Shown: positions 43,226 to 56,600 of the stretch, piece by piece | How positions within the stretch are numbered: the stretch's first letter is position 1 | How the letters are laid out: every line of letters begins with the position of its first letter | Assembly (NCBI RefSeq): GCF_036588685.1 | Contig: NC_086384.1 | Coordinates: 12,786,195 to 12,850,194, forward strand | Length of the DNA stretch: 64,000 bases | Direction: 5' to 3' | Origin: Mytilus trossulus | Taxonomy: Eukaryota > Mollusca > Bivalvia > Mytilida > Mytilidae | Made by a program: the position numbers and the translations under genes | Notes under the pieces: generated by a model | Database searches by the model: none | What the model was told of the DNA's origin: nothing | What the model saw: only the letters and a program-made list of their open reading frames with translations

Positions 43226-43383
43226 CTAAAATACAGAAAGCATAACAGAACATTTAAAATACATTTGTGTTTAAACATAGAAAATAACAAGTAATATGAC
43301 ACTGTCATAACATATTTCAATGAAGAGATATTTACTTATTCAGGACCCAGTTAGCATGCATGTTTTACCTTATAAAGTCTATG

Positions 43384-43503
43384 CACAGGAATCGGAAGTT
43401 CTATCAATAAAATTCTGTAAATAATAAGGTCTTACGAGAAGCTCTATTGATAGTCGACCTTATTATTTACAGAATTTTATTGATAGAACTTCCGATTCCT
43501 GTG
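43384..43503. mobile_element. Perfect hairpin (foldback) element with flanking direct repeat
   Basis: Arms 43384-43431 and 43456-43503 are reverse complements over about 48 bp with a 24-nt loop. The left arm starts 'cacaggaatcggaagttcta'. The sequence 'gtctatg' directly flanks both sides ('gtctatgc' with one shared base), a 7-8 bp target-site-like duplication. Length and perfection point to a recent insertion of a foldback or hAT-like MITE. Confidence 0.8.
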
Positions 43504-43569
43504 GTCTATGCGATAATCATGATAATTGTGAAATCGTGCAGCTAGATACATTAATTATTCTATTAAAAG

Positions 43570-43690
43570 TGGGTCTCATTGGGGTCTCAGCGTGACGCGG
43601 GATTGCCGATTTTTCGTAACCGTGAAACATGAAAGTCAAATTATTATGTCGTGAAAACGGGAAATAAGGTGTCCCATTACACGTTCCCAC
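43570..43690 (+). repeat. Dispersed repeat, 'tgggtctcattggggtct' family, copy 1
   Basis: 'gtgggtctcattggggtctc' then 'gcgtgacgcgggattgcc' and 'gtcaaattattatgtcgtg'. The reverse complement of the same order occurs at about 51300-51412. Confidence 0.8.
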
Positions 43691-43849
43691 CTCAACATGC
43701 TCAAGAGTCTAAAATGATGACATCTTCATCTTTTCTTTTATATTTATATTTTAACCCGGCTAGATATTTCTTCTTACCGTGATCTAATGAGAAGAAAAGT
43801 CAGTTTTCTTGTTTGTATTGTTTTACATCGTCATTTCATGGCCTTTTAA

Positions 43850-43995
43850 AACTGATTATGTGGTATGGGTTTTGCTAAAAAATAGTCATAGTTGAAACCA
43901 TACGATGACCTATATATAGTTGTAAATTTCTGTTCCATTGATCTCTTGTAATCATGTTGTCTCATTGGCAATCATTCATGGGCCACATCTTTTTT
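43850..43995 (-). repeat. Dispersed mussel-type repeat, minus-strand copy
   Basis: 'gtctcattggcaatcattca' and 'gggccacatcttttttt' are the reverse of the head of the repeat at 1-180. Confidence 0.55.
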
Positions 43996-44483
43996 TTGTG
44001 TTAACCTACCAGGACACATTATTCTGACTGACTAAAGTAGCCACACAAGTCTATGCTCTTACTCCTAAAAGCAGCAAATTCTATAGGTCTCTGTAAGCAT
44101 GTGATTTACTTGCACACACATATAAATTGAGAACAGTAAAATTAGATTGTAGAAACAATTTCTTCCTTTATTAGTCCCCAAGGACATTGAATATCTGAAG
44201 GTTTTGATTTGTATGAAGCGCATCTTTCCATATTTGTTAAATAATATGTTTAAATGTTGTTATAAGTTATGAAAGAAGTGGATATAAGTTGATGTCTTTT
44301 ATGGTTTTCGGTTCTCATTAATGCACCACTTTCAATTTGTACAATTTTGGCTGTTAAAACTTTTCTGAGAATCATTTATAAGTGTGTTGTAGATGAAATT
44401 TGCATCTGTTTTACCAACAATTTATCCTGGTATCTATAATGAGTTCATTATTCTTCTTTATTTTCAGACTGCCATAAGTGGCC

Positions 44484-44630
44484 ATGCCTCCTGTGATAGT
44501 CTCCCCTGATCTGGATGTCACATCCTTCCAGAATGATCTTGGACAACTGGACATTGACTTCCTGTTACCTAATGGTATATGTGTACCATTACAGGTAGAC
44601 ATAGATAGACCACTTGATCAAATAAAACAG
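44484..44630 (+). CDS. p110 exon with start codon
   Basis: Acceptor 'ttattttcag' at 44458-44467, then a short 5' UTR and ATG in a good context ('gtggccatgc'). A GTG-started frame begins 6 nt earlier, but ATG at 44484 is preferred. Ends 'DQIKQ/' phase 0 with donor 'gtactt'. Encodes the first half of the adaptor-binding domain. Confidence 0.9.
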
Positions 44631-47600
44631 GTACTTTATTTGAAAAAAATAACTTTAAATGATTCTAAAGATAATAAACCAACTCATTTTCATGAGCGAT
44701 TGATTTTTACCAATTTTTTTAGTAGAACTATATGTCAATATAAATCATAATTAATATATTAAATTTTTGGCCTTCCCTTTTATAAAATCATCCAGAAAAA
44801 ATAGAAAACCATGAAAAAAGATCACAGTGAAGTCCGCTGAAAATATCTAAACTCAAAATAAAGTATTCCTAAAAAATTACTGGGTTTATTTTTTGGTCAA
44901 AATTTACCCTAAAACTTATGTAGGAAGATACTGATGAGTTGCAAATCAATTGTCCAATAAAAACATGCAATACTGTGACAAAAAACCAAGGTAGGTAAAA
45001 ATAATCTACAATGCATTACACTGAAAGCTAAAGGTTGAGCAGCACAAACCTGACCTGCTTTACATGTGGCCCCCATCCTAATATGCAAGATATAGTGATG
45101 TCAACTTGGAGTTAACCAATTCCTGATATTGTACATTTTTCAGGAACTATGGAAACAAGCAGCAAATTACCCACTGTTCCAGCAGCTGGCAACATTTGAC
45201 AAATATGGCTTTCTTTACATCAGTGGTGAAGGACAAAAGGTAATATGATCTTTTGATATATTGTATATCACTCTTAATTCTAATGAGTCAATCTTAGATA
45301 GTGCTAATGATACCATTTATATCTTTTCAAATAATTAAAATAATAATTATAATCTCTATCTTAAGATAAGGATGGTGATCATGTGGGTGTCTGTCTTCAA
45401 AAAGATTTTTTTTATGAATGAAGTACAAACAGCAAAAATAAGGCCCCTATTTCTAGTTGTAATTTCACAATGCAATAGACCACTTTCAAGTTAATCCGTC
45501 ACCTGAAAAAAACTTGTCAATTATACGCGCCTTTATGACGTCATTCACCAGACAGAGGGGATCGCCTGTATCCCTGCACTATTAACATTCATCAAGCGTC
45601 TTATTGATCGTCATTGTGCAGGATGAACTAGAAATAATGGTTGTTCTGTAGGTACTTCATGACAGCAGTGCTGATTGTTAATTTTGAGAATTCAATTTGC
45701 CGAATAATTCGTACAATATAGAATTATAGTTTTCCAACCACTTGCTCAAAATTGAAATGGAAGTGATGACGCCCCTAAACGCACAAATGACGTTCACTTA
45801 AACCAAAGTTTTTGACGGAAATGCATCGAACTCGAAAGTTGTCTAATAAATTAAAACAATGACAAGGCTAGTTAACAATTATCAACAAAATATTCAAAAT
45901 TTCAATCTAATGGTTCTATGTTCAATGTATGCTACAAATAGGGAGACAATCACTGGCATGACTGGCAAGCCTGTCTTTTTTATTGAATTATTGTGAAATC
46001 AAAAAACCAAATAAGACAAATAATACTACTGGTCACTATCATAGATGTATCTTCAGTAAGAATTGTCTTTTTAAAATAAAATAGTTTTTAATTGTATAAT
46101 ATATTTTCAAAGGAGGATGTTATGGATGAAAGTGTTGGAATAGCCGAGTTACGCTTGGCTGCCTCTTTCCTTAAAGTAGTCGAGAAACCTGCTGACGACA
46201 AACGTAAAACAATTGACAGACAGATTAACAGTTTGATTGGCATGAAAGGTAAATCATTTTGCAATAGACTGTTGGTTTTCCCGTTTGAATGGTTTTACAC
46301 TGGTAATTTTGGGGATCTTTGTAGCTTGTGGTTCGGTGTGAGCCAAGGCTCCGTGTTGAAGGCTGTATGTACATTGACCTATAATGGTTTTCTTTTTTAA
46401 ATTGTTATTTGGATGGATCGTTGTCTCATTGGCACTCACACCACATCTTCCTATGTGTTGTAATACTGTATCAATTTTTGGGGATGGAGAAAAAGTAACA
46501 TTTTATTGTATACATGCATTTCATTTTGTGCTTTTGACAAATTGACATACAAAGCATATAAAAATTTGTTTCATTCTTTAAAATATTTCTTTTGTATTAG
46601 CTCCAAAGACATTTTAGGTTGTCAGCTCTATTTTTTATTCTACCTAGTAAACGTTTTAATAGATGTACTGTAAATTCAGAAATTAATGCGTGGTTTTTAT
46701 TATTGTGAAAAATGCGACTGAGTTTTAAACACAATAATTTGAACTCGCATCTAGAAATATTTTATATGAATTTAACAGGATTTTTCTCAAAATCATAAAA
46801 ATTAAAATCGCATTAAAGTCTAAAATGACAAAATCGCAACAATAAATGCACGCAATAATTTCTGAATTTACAGTACCTGTAAAAGCAAAATTCTCCTTTT
46901 GAGTATGTTAAAAATAAATTTAAATATCTAGCTATGCAGATCATTACTTTTGACCAAATGACCATATCTTAATTGTTTAGTTGCACTAACTTACCAAAAA
47001 GATTCATATTGTAGCTTGTGACTGATATTTAATGGTATCAATGTGTAGATAATCCTATACTATATACTTATGTTACCAAAGATATTGTTTATATTTCATA
47101 GGTTCTAACTACATTCAAGCTCAGCATTCAGTGAGTAAGGCAGAGATATCAGAGTTTAGACAGAAGATGACTACTTATTGTAACAATGATGTACTGAAGC
47201 AAGCCAATCAGGATCCAACAGTAAGTCAGTGTAATCACTATGGAAATATTTTTCTGTGGATTCATCTATTTTTATGGATATCACCTTTGCAGATTGAAGA
47301 ATAATTGTATTGTCATGAAAGTTTGACCTGGTAGTTTTACAAAAATTATATACAAGCATAAAGAAAATAATTAAATTTTGAACATTTAATTTTGTGGTTT
47401 CAATGTTCCCACAAAATCTGACAATGAAATCTGTTAACCCATGAATATTAATCAATACAAAGTATTTAAAAAACTCCAGTTTTGATGGGGACTTCTATCT
47501 GGAGAGGGAAAACTTGTCTTTTTTAGTATATTAAATGAGATGAATCTAATTAGATACATCTTAACACATTAAAGATCATTTATAATATTTGTTTACCATT

Positions 47601-50600
47601 AAGCCACACTTATCTTCTTTAAATTTGACTAAAGCAATATATATATATACTATTTAGATTTATATCAAGGGCAAATTTCATGGAGTGACATTCCATTCTA
47701 AAGAAAACAATTTATACTCCAATACTAGTTGACATCCCTTCTTAACACTACTTATTTTAGTTCTTTTGTAGACACAATTCCTGAGAACTGTTCTAAAAGT
47801 TACTTTACTATCAATTATAATTCATATCTGAATTTAGCTAAATTTGAGCAGAAACCAGTGTAACTAATTTCTTTATTTTAATACACCAGGGTTTGGTTTA
47901 TTTTGAGTACAAGCATCCCTGTCGACTTAGAAGTACCAGTGAGCTGCCTCCAGATGTAGAGAACATGGTTATAGATTATATTGTACTGACTGTGATTGTA
48001 CAGGAAACTGGGGTAAGTCAAATTGAATGTTGCCATTTAAATAGGATGCTTCTATTCACTACAGATCTCTATACTGAGGATTCATATATATTTGTGGTTA
48101 TCAATTTTTGTAGATTGAGGAAAACCAGCATTTTTGTGGGTATTTGTTTCTGTGGTTTAGCAAATCTCTGTATACAAAGCCTATAGAAAATTTGTAATTT
48201 AAATTCATGTTTCATATGTACCCACGAAACCCACAAAAAATTGGTATCCAGCGAATGCTAATTAAACTTAAATTGATAATTGACATTAACAGGAATCAGA
48301 ATAAAAGAAAGATTATGATGTGACAAATTTTAAATATTTAAGATTTCTCTTCAAAATTGTTGTAATGTAATGGTTGACAGGTATGCTAATTGCTGGTCCA
48401 GAATTGTTTATTTGATACACTTTAATACTTGTCCCTACATGAGCAGCAATTGATAAGACTAGAGGATTTAAATCTCATTAGGTAGCAATACACAGTTAGA
48501 AGTTTAGTTTCGCATTATGGCCCCTGTGAATTTTTTAAATATGAAAGTTTTTGTACAATAAAATTGATTTTTAGATAAATGAAGAATAATATAGCCTTCT
48601 TAGTGGGTTTATATGAACATTTAGATTGATTTTAACATGTTTTATAGGCCATTTCAGTGATTGACAGTCCGTATTTTCCTATCCATACCGTTCATAGGTC
48701 CATAAATTATTGTAGTGTTTATCAACAAAGATTTTGCGCTCGATCTTTTCAATTCAATTTTATGGAAAAACGAGCAGAAAGGCATATGATTTTTTTTGGA
48801 CCACTTGATAGATATAAACCTATGGATTCAGGAAAGGTATCACTGTAATTCATTGAAATTTTCCTTTAGACCAAATTTTGGAGACTTTTGTGACATGTTC
48901 ACCCCCCTTTTTTGCTATATTTTGTATCTAAGAAATGCAGATTGTTGCCATGGTTACACCCAAAAGGGATTATATTTCACCCTTATGACCATTAGAAATC
49001 AAATCTATGGAAGATTCTCTTTCTACAAGTATATAAATGCATAACACACATATAAAGCCTTCTTTATTAGACAGGAGGGGAAAGAGGGTGTTTAAAAATT
49101 ATGAGTGTCAATTTTAAGTTTTTTTCCTAACTGTGTATTGCTACCTTAGATAATTCCAGTCTAACATGGGAAGGTATCCGGGTAAATATAAGATCAGGAT
49201 CATAAATTTTATCACATATTTTGTCATTTGTGTCAAGGTGCTGCATTGGTTTGATTTGCTAAGAACAGTACATAAACATATAAATATATACAGCTGTATC
49301 TTAATCCATGAAAATTTTCATCTTTAGCATCTCTGAGGAGGGAAAGGACCCTTATCAGGACTCCGGGATCAGGTGCTTTTAAGTTTGGGATTTCGGGATA
49401 GACCCTTTCGGGATGTGGGATCGAATTCTTTTCCAGGATTTCGTTATTTTAAGCCTGGGATTTCAGGATTTCGTGTTTTTAAACCCGTGATTTCGGAATC
49501 AGGACCCCTCCTTTTCCCCCTCATCTCTATGAAAAGCATGAACACATGTTAATATTGAATTGATGAGCTGGGTTAGATAGAAGTCGACCTTATGCAAGTA
49601 CACATATACATGTATTAGTCTTTGATTGAACTTGGAACAATCAAGAAGGAAAAAAAAAAGACTTTTATGAGTTTTGTTCTTTTTTGTATGGTTCTCATAA
49701 CAATCCAATTAAATTTTTAAACCGTTGGAACATTTTTGAAGACATTTTTAAATAGATTAATAGATGTATATAGATATTTATTTGCATTCAGTCAATTTCT
49801 ATTCAATGCAGCTCATATTATATAAACTCTGAAAAATAGATAAAAACACAAAATTATTAATTTATTTTTCAGAGCTCATATTATATTAACTCTGAAAAAT
49901 AGATAAAAAACTCAAAATTATTAATTTATTTTTCAGAGCTCATATTACATAAACTCTGAAAACTAGATAAAAAACACAATATTATTAATTTATTTTTCAG
50001 AGCTCATATTATATAAACTCTGAAAAATAGATGAAAAACATAATATTATTAATTTATTTTTCAGAGCTCATATTATATAAACTCTGAAAATAGATAAAAA
50101 ACACAATCTTATTAATTTATTTTTCAGAGCTCATATTATATAAACTCTGAAAAATAGATAAAAAACACAATCTTATTAATTTATTTTTCAGAACTCATAT
50201 TTATAGACTCTGAAAAATAGATAAAAAACACAATCTTAATAATTTATTTTTCAGAGCTCATATAAACTCTGAAAAATAGATAAAAAACACAATCTTAATA
50301 ATTTATTTTTTCAGAGCTCATATTATATAAACTCTGAAAAATAGATAAAAAACACAATCTTATTAATTTATTTTTCAGACTTCATACAAATTGCGAGTTA
50401 AGAAAGTGTCCACACCAGATGAGTTAGTGAAAATGACTGTTGATAAATGGTCAAGCAAATCAGGACAGAAGACTAAAAACTGCAATGATTATGTTCTTCA
50501 AGTTCTTGGAATGAATGATTTTCTTTATGGTGATAATCCTCTGGTTATGTTTAAGGTTAGTAGTTACATAATCACCTGTTGGTGACCTTCTGCTGTTGTT

Positions 50601-53600
50601 TTTTTATTTGGTCGGGGTGTTGTCTCTTTGACACATTCCCCATTTCCATTCTCAATTTTACATAATCACATTACATGAAGAGAGGGATGTAAGTTGGGGG
50701 TGGGGGTAAGTTGTCCCCCCCTTTTGTGGGAAAATTTTTGTTGATTATTTAGGGATCATTTGAGCATGATTGGAGTGAGACCCCTCTTTTGCAGTCAGTG
50801 GGCCCCCTCTCATGAACATTTCTGGATCTACCTCTGACATGTATCTTTCATAAGAATCCTTCATCCTGAATATGAATATAATTTACTGCTGGACTGTAAA
50901 CAGTGATCAATCATTTTCATCATAAGAATCCATACTTTTGATTGGCTAAAATCAATGCACGATAACTTCACAACAATGCATCGGGGAATCAATCGAAAAA
51001 AATTGCTATGCTTGTAATTAAAATCCATTTATATTCAAATAATGCATAAGAACTTTGAGAGTTCTAACACAGTAAAATTAACATTGATGATAATGTCTGC
51101 ACAGAAGTTACAATCCAAGTGGATTTACTTGTGAGGTAAAATGAAACAGCCATTATAAATTAAGTACATCTGTGAGTAAATAGGGGGTCTAATGGGGGGT
51201 TCTGATCCCGGATCCAGCTTACTGTTTTGTCAGATTCCTGTATCCCGCTTACACTATGTAGGTAAGCAATTCTCATATTTTTGTCATTTCCTTGGTCCTG
51301 CTAGACCTCATTTCCCGTTTTTACGACACAATAATTGACTTTCAAGCGTTACGCTTACAAAAAATTGGCAATCCCACGTCACGCTTAGACCCCAATGAGA
51401 CCCACTAAATAAAGATGTCTTTATAATAAAATTTGAGCACTTTATATTAGATTGTCATATTTTCCATTTGTTCCCTAAATTATTGTTCTAACCTCTTGAA
51501 AAAAGACAATTTTAAAGAAAAAGGAATTTTAATAGACATATATATGTTGTGATTTGTTGTATTAAATATGTTTTATAACTTTTGAAAATATATTCTAATG
51601 GTATGTTCAGTACACAATAGATTTTTATTAAAAAATACATAATTATTTATTTTGTTGTTTAAAGGTTTTATTTTGAAATATACCATGTATACTTGCATCT
51701 TTTCTTTTCAGTATGTATATTCCTGTATTGTGAAAAACACAGCACCAGAATTTTGGCTGAAGAATAAATCATCTGTCTTAGGCAAGTTTTAAAAAGAAAA
51801 TTTTATCATAACATATCAGTTTTTGACTCCTGTATCTTTGTGCTTTTCACATTTTAAACTGTTGTTAAAAATATTCTAGCAGAATATGATCAGAATATTT
51901 TTAACAGCAGTTTAAAATGTGTAAAGCACGAAGATACAGGAGTCAGAGACTGATATGTTATAATAAAACATACAAGAAAATTTGACACTTATAAATAAAA
52001 AATGTAATAAACACCTAGTATTCTGAAGTTTTTACTACCATTTGTTTTACACTGTTTTACATGTGTATTAGGTAAAATCGATACAATACTGTGAATTCAT
52101 TATTTTCATTGGGTACCAATTTTCACGGATCGAGGAAAAAATTGCAAGGACTATAGGAAATTTGTTATTTGTTGGACATTTAGTTTTTTGCATCACCATT
52201 ATAAATGTAGACCATGAATATTGAAACATCACAAATCCACCTGATTTATGATAACGAATTATTATTTTATTATCATAGAAAAACAAGAGGTGTCACAACC
52301 ACACAAATCTTCCAGAACGTCTTTCCAGGAAGAAAGAAGAAATACTGTGCGGTCAGAGAAGAGAAGTGGACACTGTGTGTGGGACATACACAATAACTTT
52401 TATATAACCTTACACACAGCATGCAATGTTCAAGTTCCAGAAAACTGCAGAAATCTAGTGAGTTTGTTGTTTAGTGTTCAGTACATTAAATTTTTATAGG
52501 ATTTGTTCATTATTGCTATTTTGTGTAATTTTCCCTTGATTTGTTTTTGTTGTAACTTTTTTTTTTTTTTATCATACTTGAGATAAAAAAAAGTTGCAAA
52601 AAATTAAGAGTGGACCTACCATTGTCAATGTAAACATCAACAACATCATAGGCAAAAAAGCAATAATCAGATTATGGATGGTTTTCAAACTCCAGGGTTT
52701 TTCTCAGCCACATCTCAGCTCAGGGATTGATCAGACTGCTGAGAAAGACCCTCTTGTTTGTAAGCCGTTGATAGTCCATAATTCTCTAAGTTAATTCTAG
52801 AATGGCATGCTGTAAATAGTAGTACAGAATACTTCCAAACAGTAAATTCTTTCTATAACATATTGGATCATATTAGTGACTTACAGTAGTAGTGTATCTG
52901 TTGAAAGTGATCTTTAATTATATGTTTAATACCCATTTCAATGGAAAAATTATGATAAGACATGTAAAAAAAATACAGTGTGCTGTTTAAAAAAAAAAGA
53001 TTTACCAAACACATGAAATAGGCAAGCATTAATCAACATTATTATCCTGCAATCAGCCAATTGTTGTAGAAATAACATTTACACAATTCACTTAAAACTC
53101 AATACATTTAAAATTACTAGAAACTAACTTATTTTCAGGAGCGATTTATCTTTGCTACTTTGGCAAAAGAAAAACAACATGAATATAAATCGTTGTGAAT
53201 CTGTAGAACTGGTATCTAATCTATTAAACCACATCAAATATGTTTGAAAATTGCGAAATTAGGTGTCTGTGAAGTTGACTACAAAGGGCTTAAATTACAC
53301 AAAGTAAAGTATCAGTGAAAAATAATTTGGTTTACAGTATCTTTGATTATCAAGAAATTCTTTGTAGTAAAATTTTAGTGAAAAGGAAAAATTGTTATAT
53401 TTTCGATACCATATTAGCAGGTACGTTTGTGTGTAGGTGTGTTCCATGGACCTGATCCTTTGTGTAGTATTCAGGAAACCAAAGAAGTCTTTGTCTCACA
53501 AGATGGACTATGTAGCTTTAATGACTGTATAAACTTTGATATTAAAGTACAGGATCTTCCTCAAATGAGCAGGTTATGTTTTGGACTCCATTGCAAGAAA

Positions 53601-56600
53601 GGAAAGGTAAGGATTTTTATAGTTTGTTAGTCTGTTTGTATGCATTTTATTGCATTTTGAGAATACTTGGCTATATTATGAGAATCTGGATGGGGTTTAC
53701 TAAATAGAGAATAAAGGACCAATACTACAGAAAAATGTACCAAATATTTAAATAATACATAAAAATAGGCAAACAAATTAAAAAAAAAGTGAAACACACT
53801 TTGAACATGTCATTTGGAGAGAGCTTTTACAGGCTGTGCCTGTTGCTCAATCCTTTTCATATCTTTATGAATAAAAAATATGTTTAAAATCAAAACACAC
53901 TTTGCTAGATGCATTAACATTTTGTGAACCAGTATTCCTTTTTGCTAACACTGTTAACACATTTTCACCAAACTATTTTGCAAAAATCGAACACCAACTG
54001 TGATCCTATATTACAAATATTTATATTTAGACACTTTAAAAGGTAAAGTTGAAGGACAAAATATAATATTTCATATAATTTAAGTAATGTTTATTTTTCA
54101 GGAACCGTTATTATTAGCTTGGGCTAATATTCCAATTTTTGACTACAAATCAAATCTACAAAAAGGGAAACTGAAGTTACCATTATGGCCAAGATCAGAA
54201 CTTATACAACAGGAAGAATCAAACTGTTTTCCTGTTGGTTAGTTTATTCTGTGTTTTGCTGTACAAATGTCAGATGGTATAAAAGTCTTAAAGAGCAAAA
54301 AAGCTTTTAATTTTCAAATTTACAGTCAGACTTTACATCAAGATTAAAAGTAAAAATTTAGGAGTATCACTTCAAGCACAGAACTAGAGACCTTCCAAGT
54401 GTTGTGTTTAGGAAAATATAAATTTACTTCTTTGAAACGTTTTCCATAAATGTTTTTGATGAATTGCACTTAATTTATAACTTTGTATAATCTCAGATTT
54501 TGATTGGCTAATGCCCATAGTTAAAAAAACATAGCCCCTGGTACTTCCTGCTCATTCCTAGATGTTTCGATCCATAAACCAAGGGAACTTCATGCTCCTT
54601 TTCCTTAGTTCCATGAATTTTCACAGTAAAAAATTGAATTTTGTAGTTTATCCATGATATCTATTCTTAAATATGGAATCCACTTACGATTTTATCCTAT
54701 TGTACAGATCATCAACATTCATTTCAAACAAATAATCATGGTTGTTGTTCATTAAGCATTTTATTGAAAAATATCCTTTTTTTAATTCCAAGGACAGAAG
54801 AAATAAGTCCTCATGAAGATTTTTGCGTTTATATAGAGTTCATAACAATTCTTTGACAGTTTATCATGTTTATTACAGGAACAGTAGCCACAAATCCTCA
54901 GGGAGATTGTTCTATGATAGAATTTAGTGTTCCAGATTTCACTAAGAAAGGATCCATATATTACCCTCCTATTGAAAAGGTATGAGAAACAAATTCAAAA
55001 TAGAAAGTAATAGAAATTATTTCTTTATTTTTACATCTATAGTGTCAGTGAGAGGTGGGAAGAAAAAAAAGGGATACCCTAATCAAACTCAGAAGTGACA
55101 AAACAAAATGACAATGCCTGGGCAAAAATTGTATGAAAAAAACACAACATAAAGCTAATAACTGAGCAACATGAACCCCATCAAAAACTGGGGTGATCTC
55201 AGGTACTCTGGGTGATGCAATGTTCAATATAAAAGCTGGAACAAATTTAATTTAGATGTGAACTGAAAAGTTTTCTTCAAAACTGCAAAAATAGTACTGA
55301 AATTTACTATCAAAGCTAGAGTATTTGATCAACTCTGCAAAATTTACGATAACTCAAGATAAAAAAAAAAAATGGACTCAAAATGATAGAAACTTAATAC
55401 ATCCAAAATAAAATAAAATATATGGATTGAAAATTACCCAAAACATATGACAACGCAGCTTTTAGTTAAGATGAAATAGAAAACAAACCAAATATTAAAA
55501 TGACTAGCTTATATAGAATTCAATGACAAACATGATTAAAATGGCAGAAAGAACAGTTTGAAAGCATGACAACCACTGTAGTATAATTATGAAAGTTAAA
55601 CTGTTACAGATAGCAAACATATGATAGAAAAACAAACACCACAAGATAGAAACTATACACATTGTGCATGGTATTAAGTTAAATACATTGTGTTAATATA
55701 ATATACATGCTGTGTTTATTTTATATGCACATAGTGTTATTAATATTCTACACATAATGTTATTACATGTTAAATTATAAACATTGTGTTACAAAATGTA
55801 TTAATATTATACACAAGGTGTTTATATTATATACACAATTTGTTTTTAACCCTACACACCCTGTTATTAACAGTTATATACATTGTGTAATTTTTAAATA
55901 CATTGTTTGATCTGAAATTAAAACACAGGTTTTACAATGTGCCAGTGACCATATGGAAGAGCCAGGGAAATGTGGGTCACCAGTAAGTCGGGGTTGTCTG
56001 TCATGGCATGAATCCTCACTGCACATTCTAGACTTGTTGTTATATATATATTTTAGATATGAATATTCATTAGTTGTAAATTGATGATCTTTGTTTTGGT
56101 TACAAGTGAAGCATAGTTTACTGTTTTGAATTTACATTTTTATAGGGACATTTTATCCTGAATTTATTGTTATTTTGTTTTTTATGACTTTATCTAGAGT
56201 GATAAATTGTTTTAATTGGTTAAACAATTTGGTTATATTATATAGTTTTCATTAGATTATTAGATAAATTTAGGATGGCCTAAAAGCATGTATACATTTT
56301 TTTTAATGAATATTCATATTTAAATAAATAATTAATGGTGGATGGTGTATTATGTTTATGCATGATGTTGTGTATAAGGTGGCATGGGGAACCAAACTAA
56401 AATCAATAGATCTTTGTTTCAAACTTTACAAAAATGTTTCTATCATTGAAACTACTGACAACTATATCAACATGTATTTAAAACTTTGATGTACATGTAT
56501 TAGATAAATTAGTACAATTGAAATACTGGCATGTCATTTGCCATATAGCAAAAAAGGATCTTTTTGTGTTTTTCTTTTTAATTTTTCGTATCAAATCCAA

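Noticed and set aside
46092-46400. 102-codon frame read through as one protein
   Set aside because: Only 46113-46248 is p110 exon 3. The rest of the frame runs into a dispersed repeat after the splice donor.
49808-50378. CRISPR-like array of 64-bp units
   Set aside because: The whole unit is repeated, with no unique spacers. It is a tandem repeat next to an exon.
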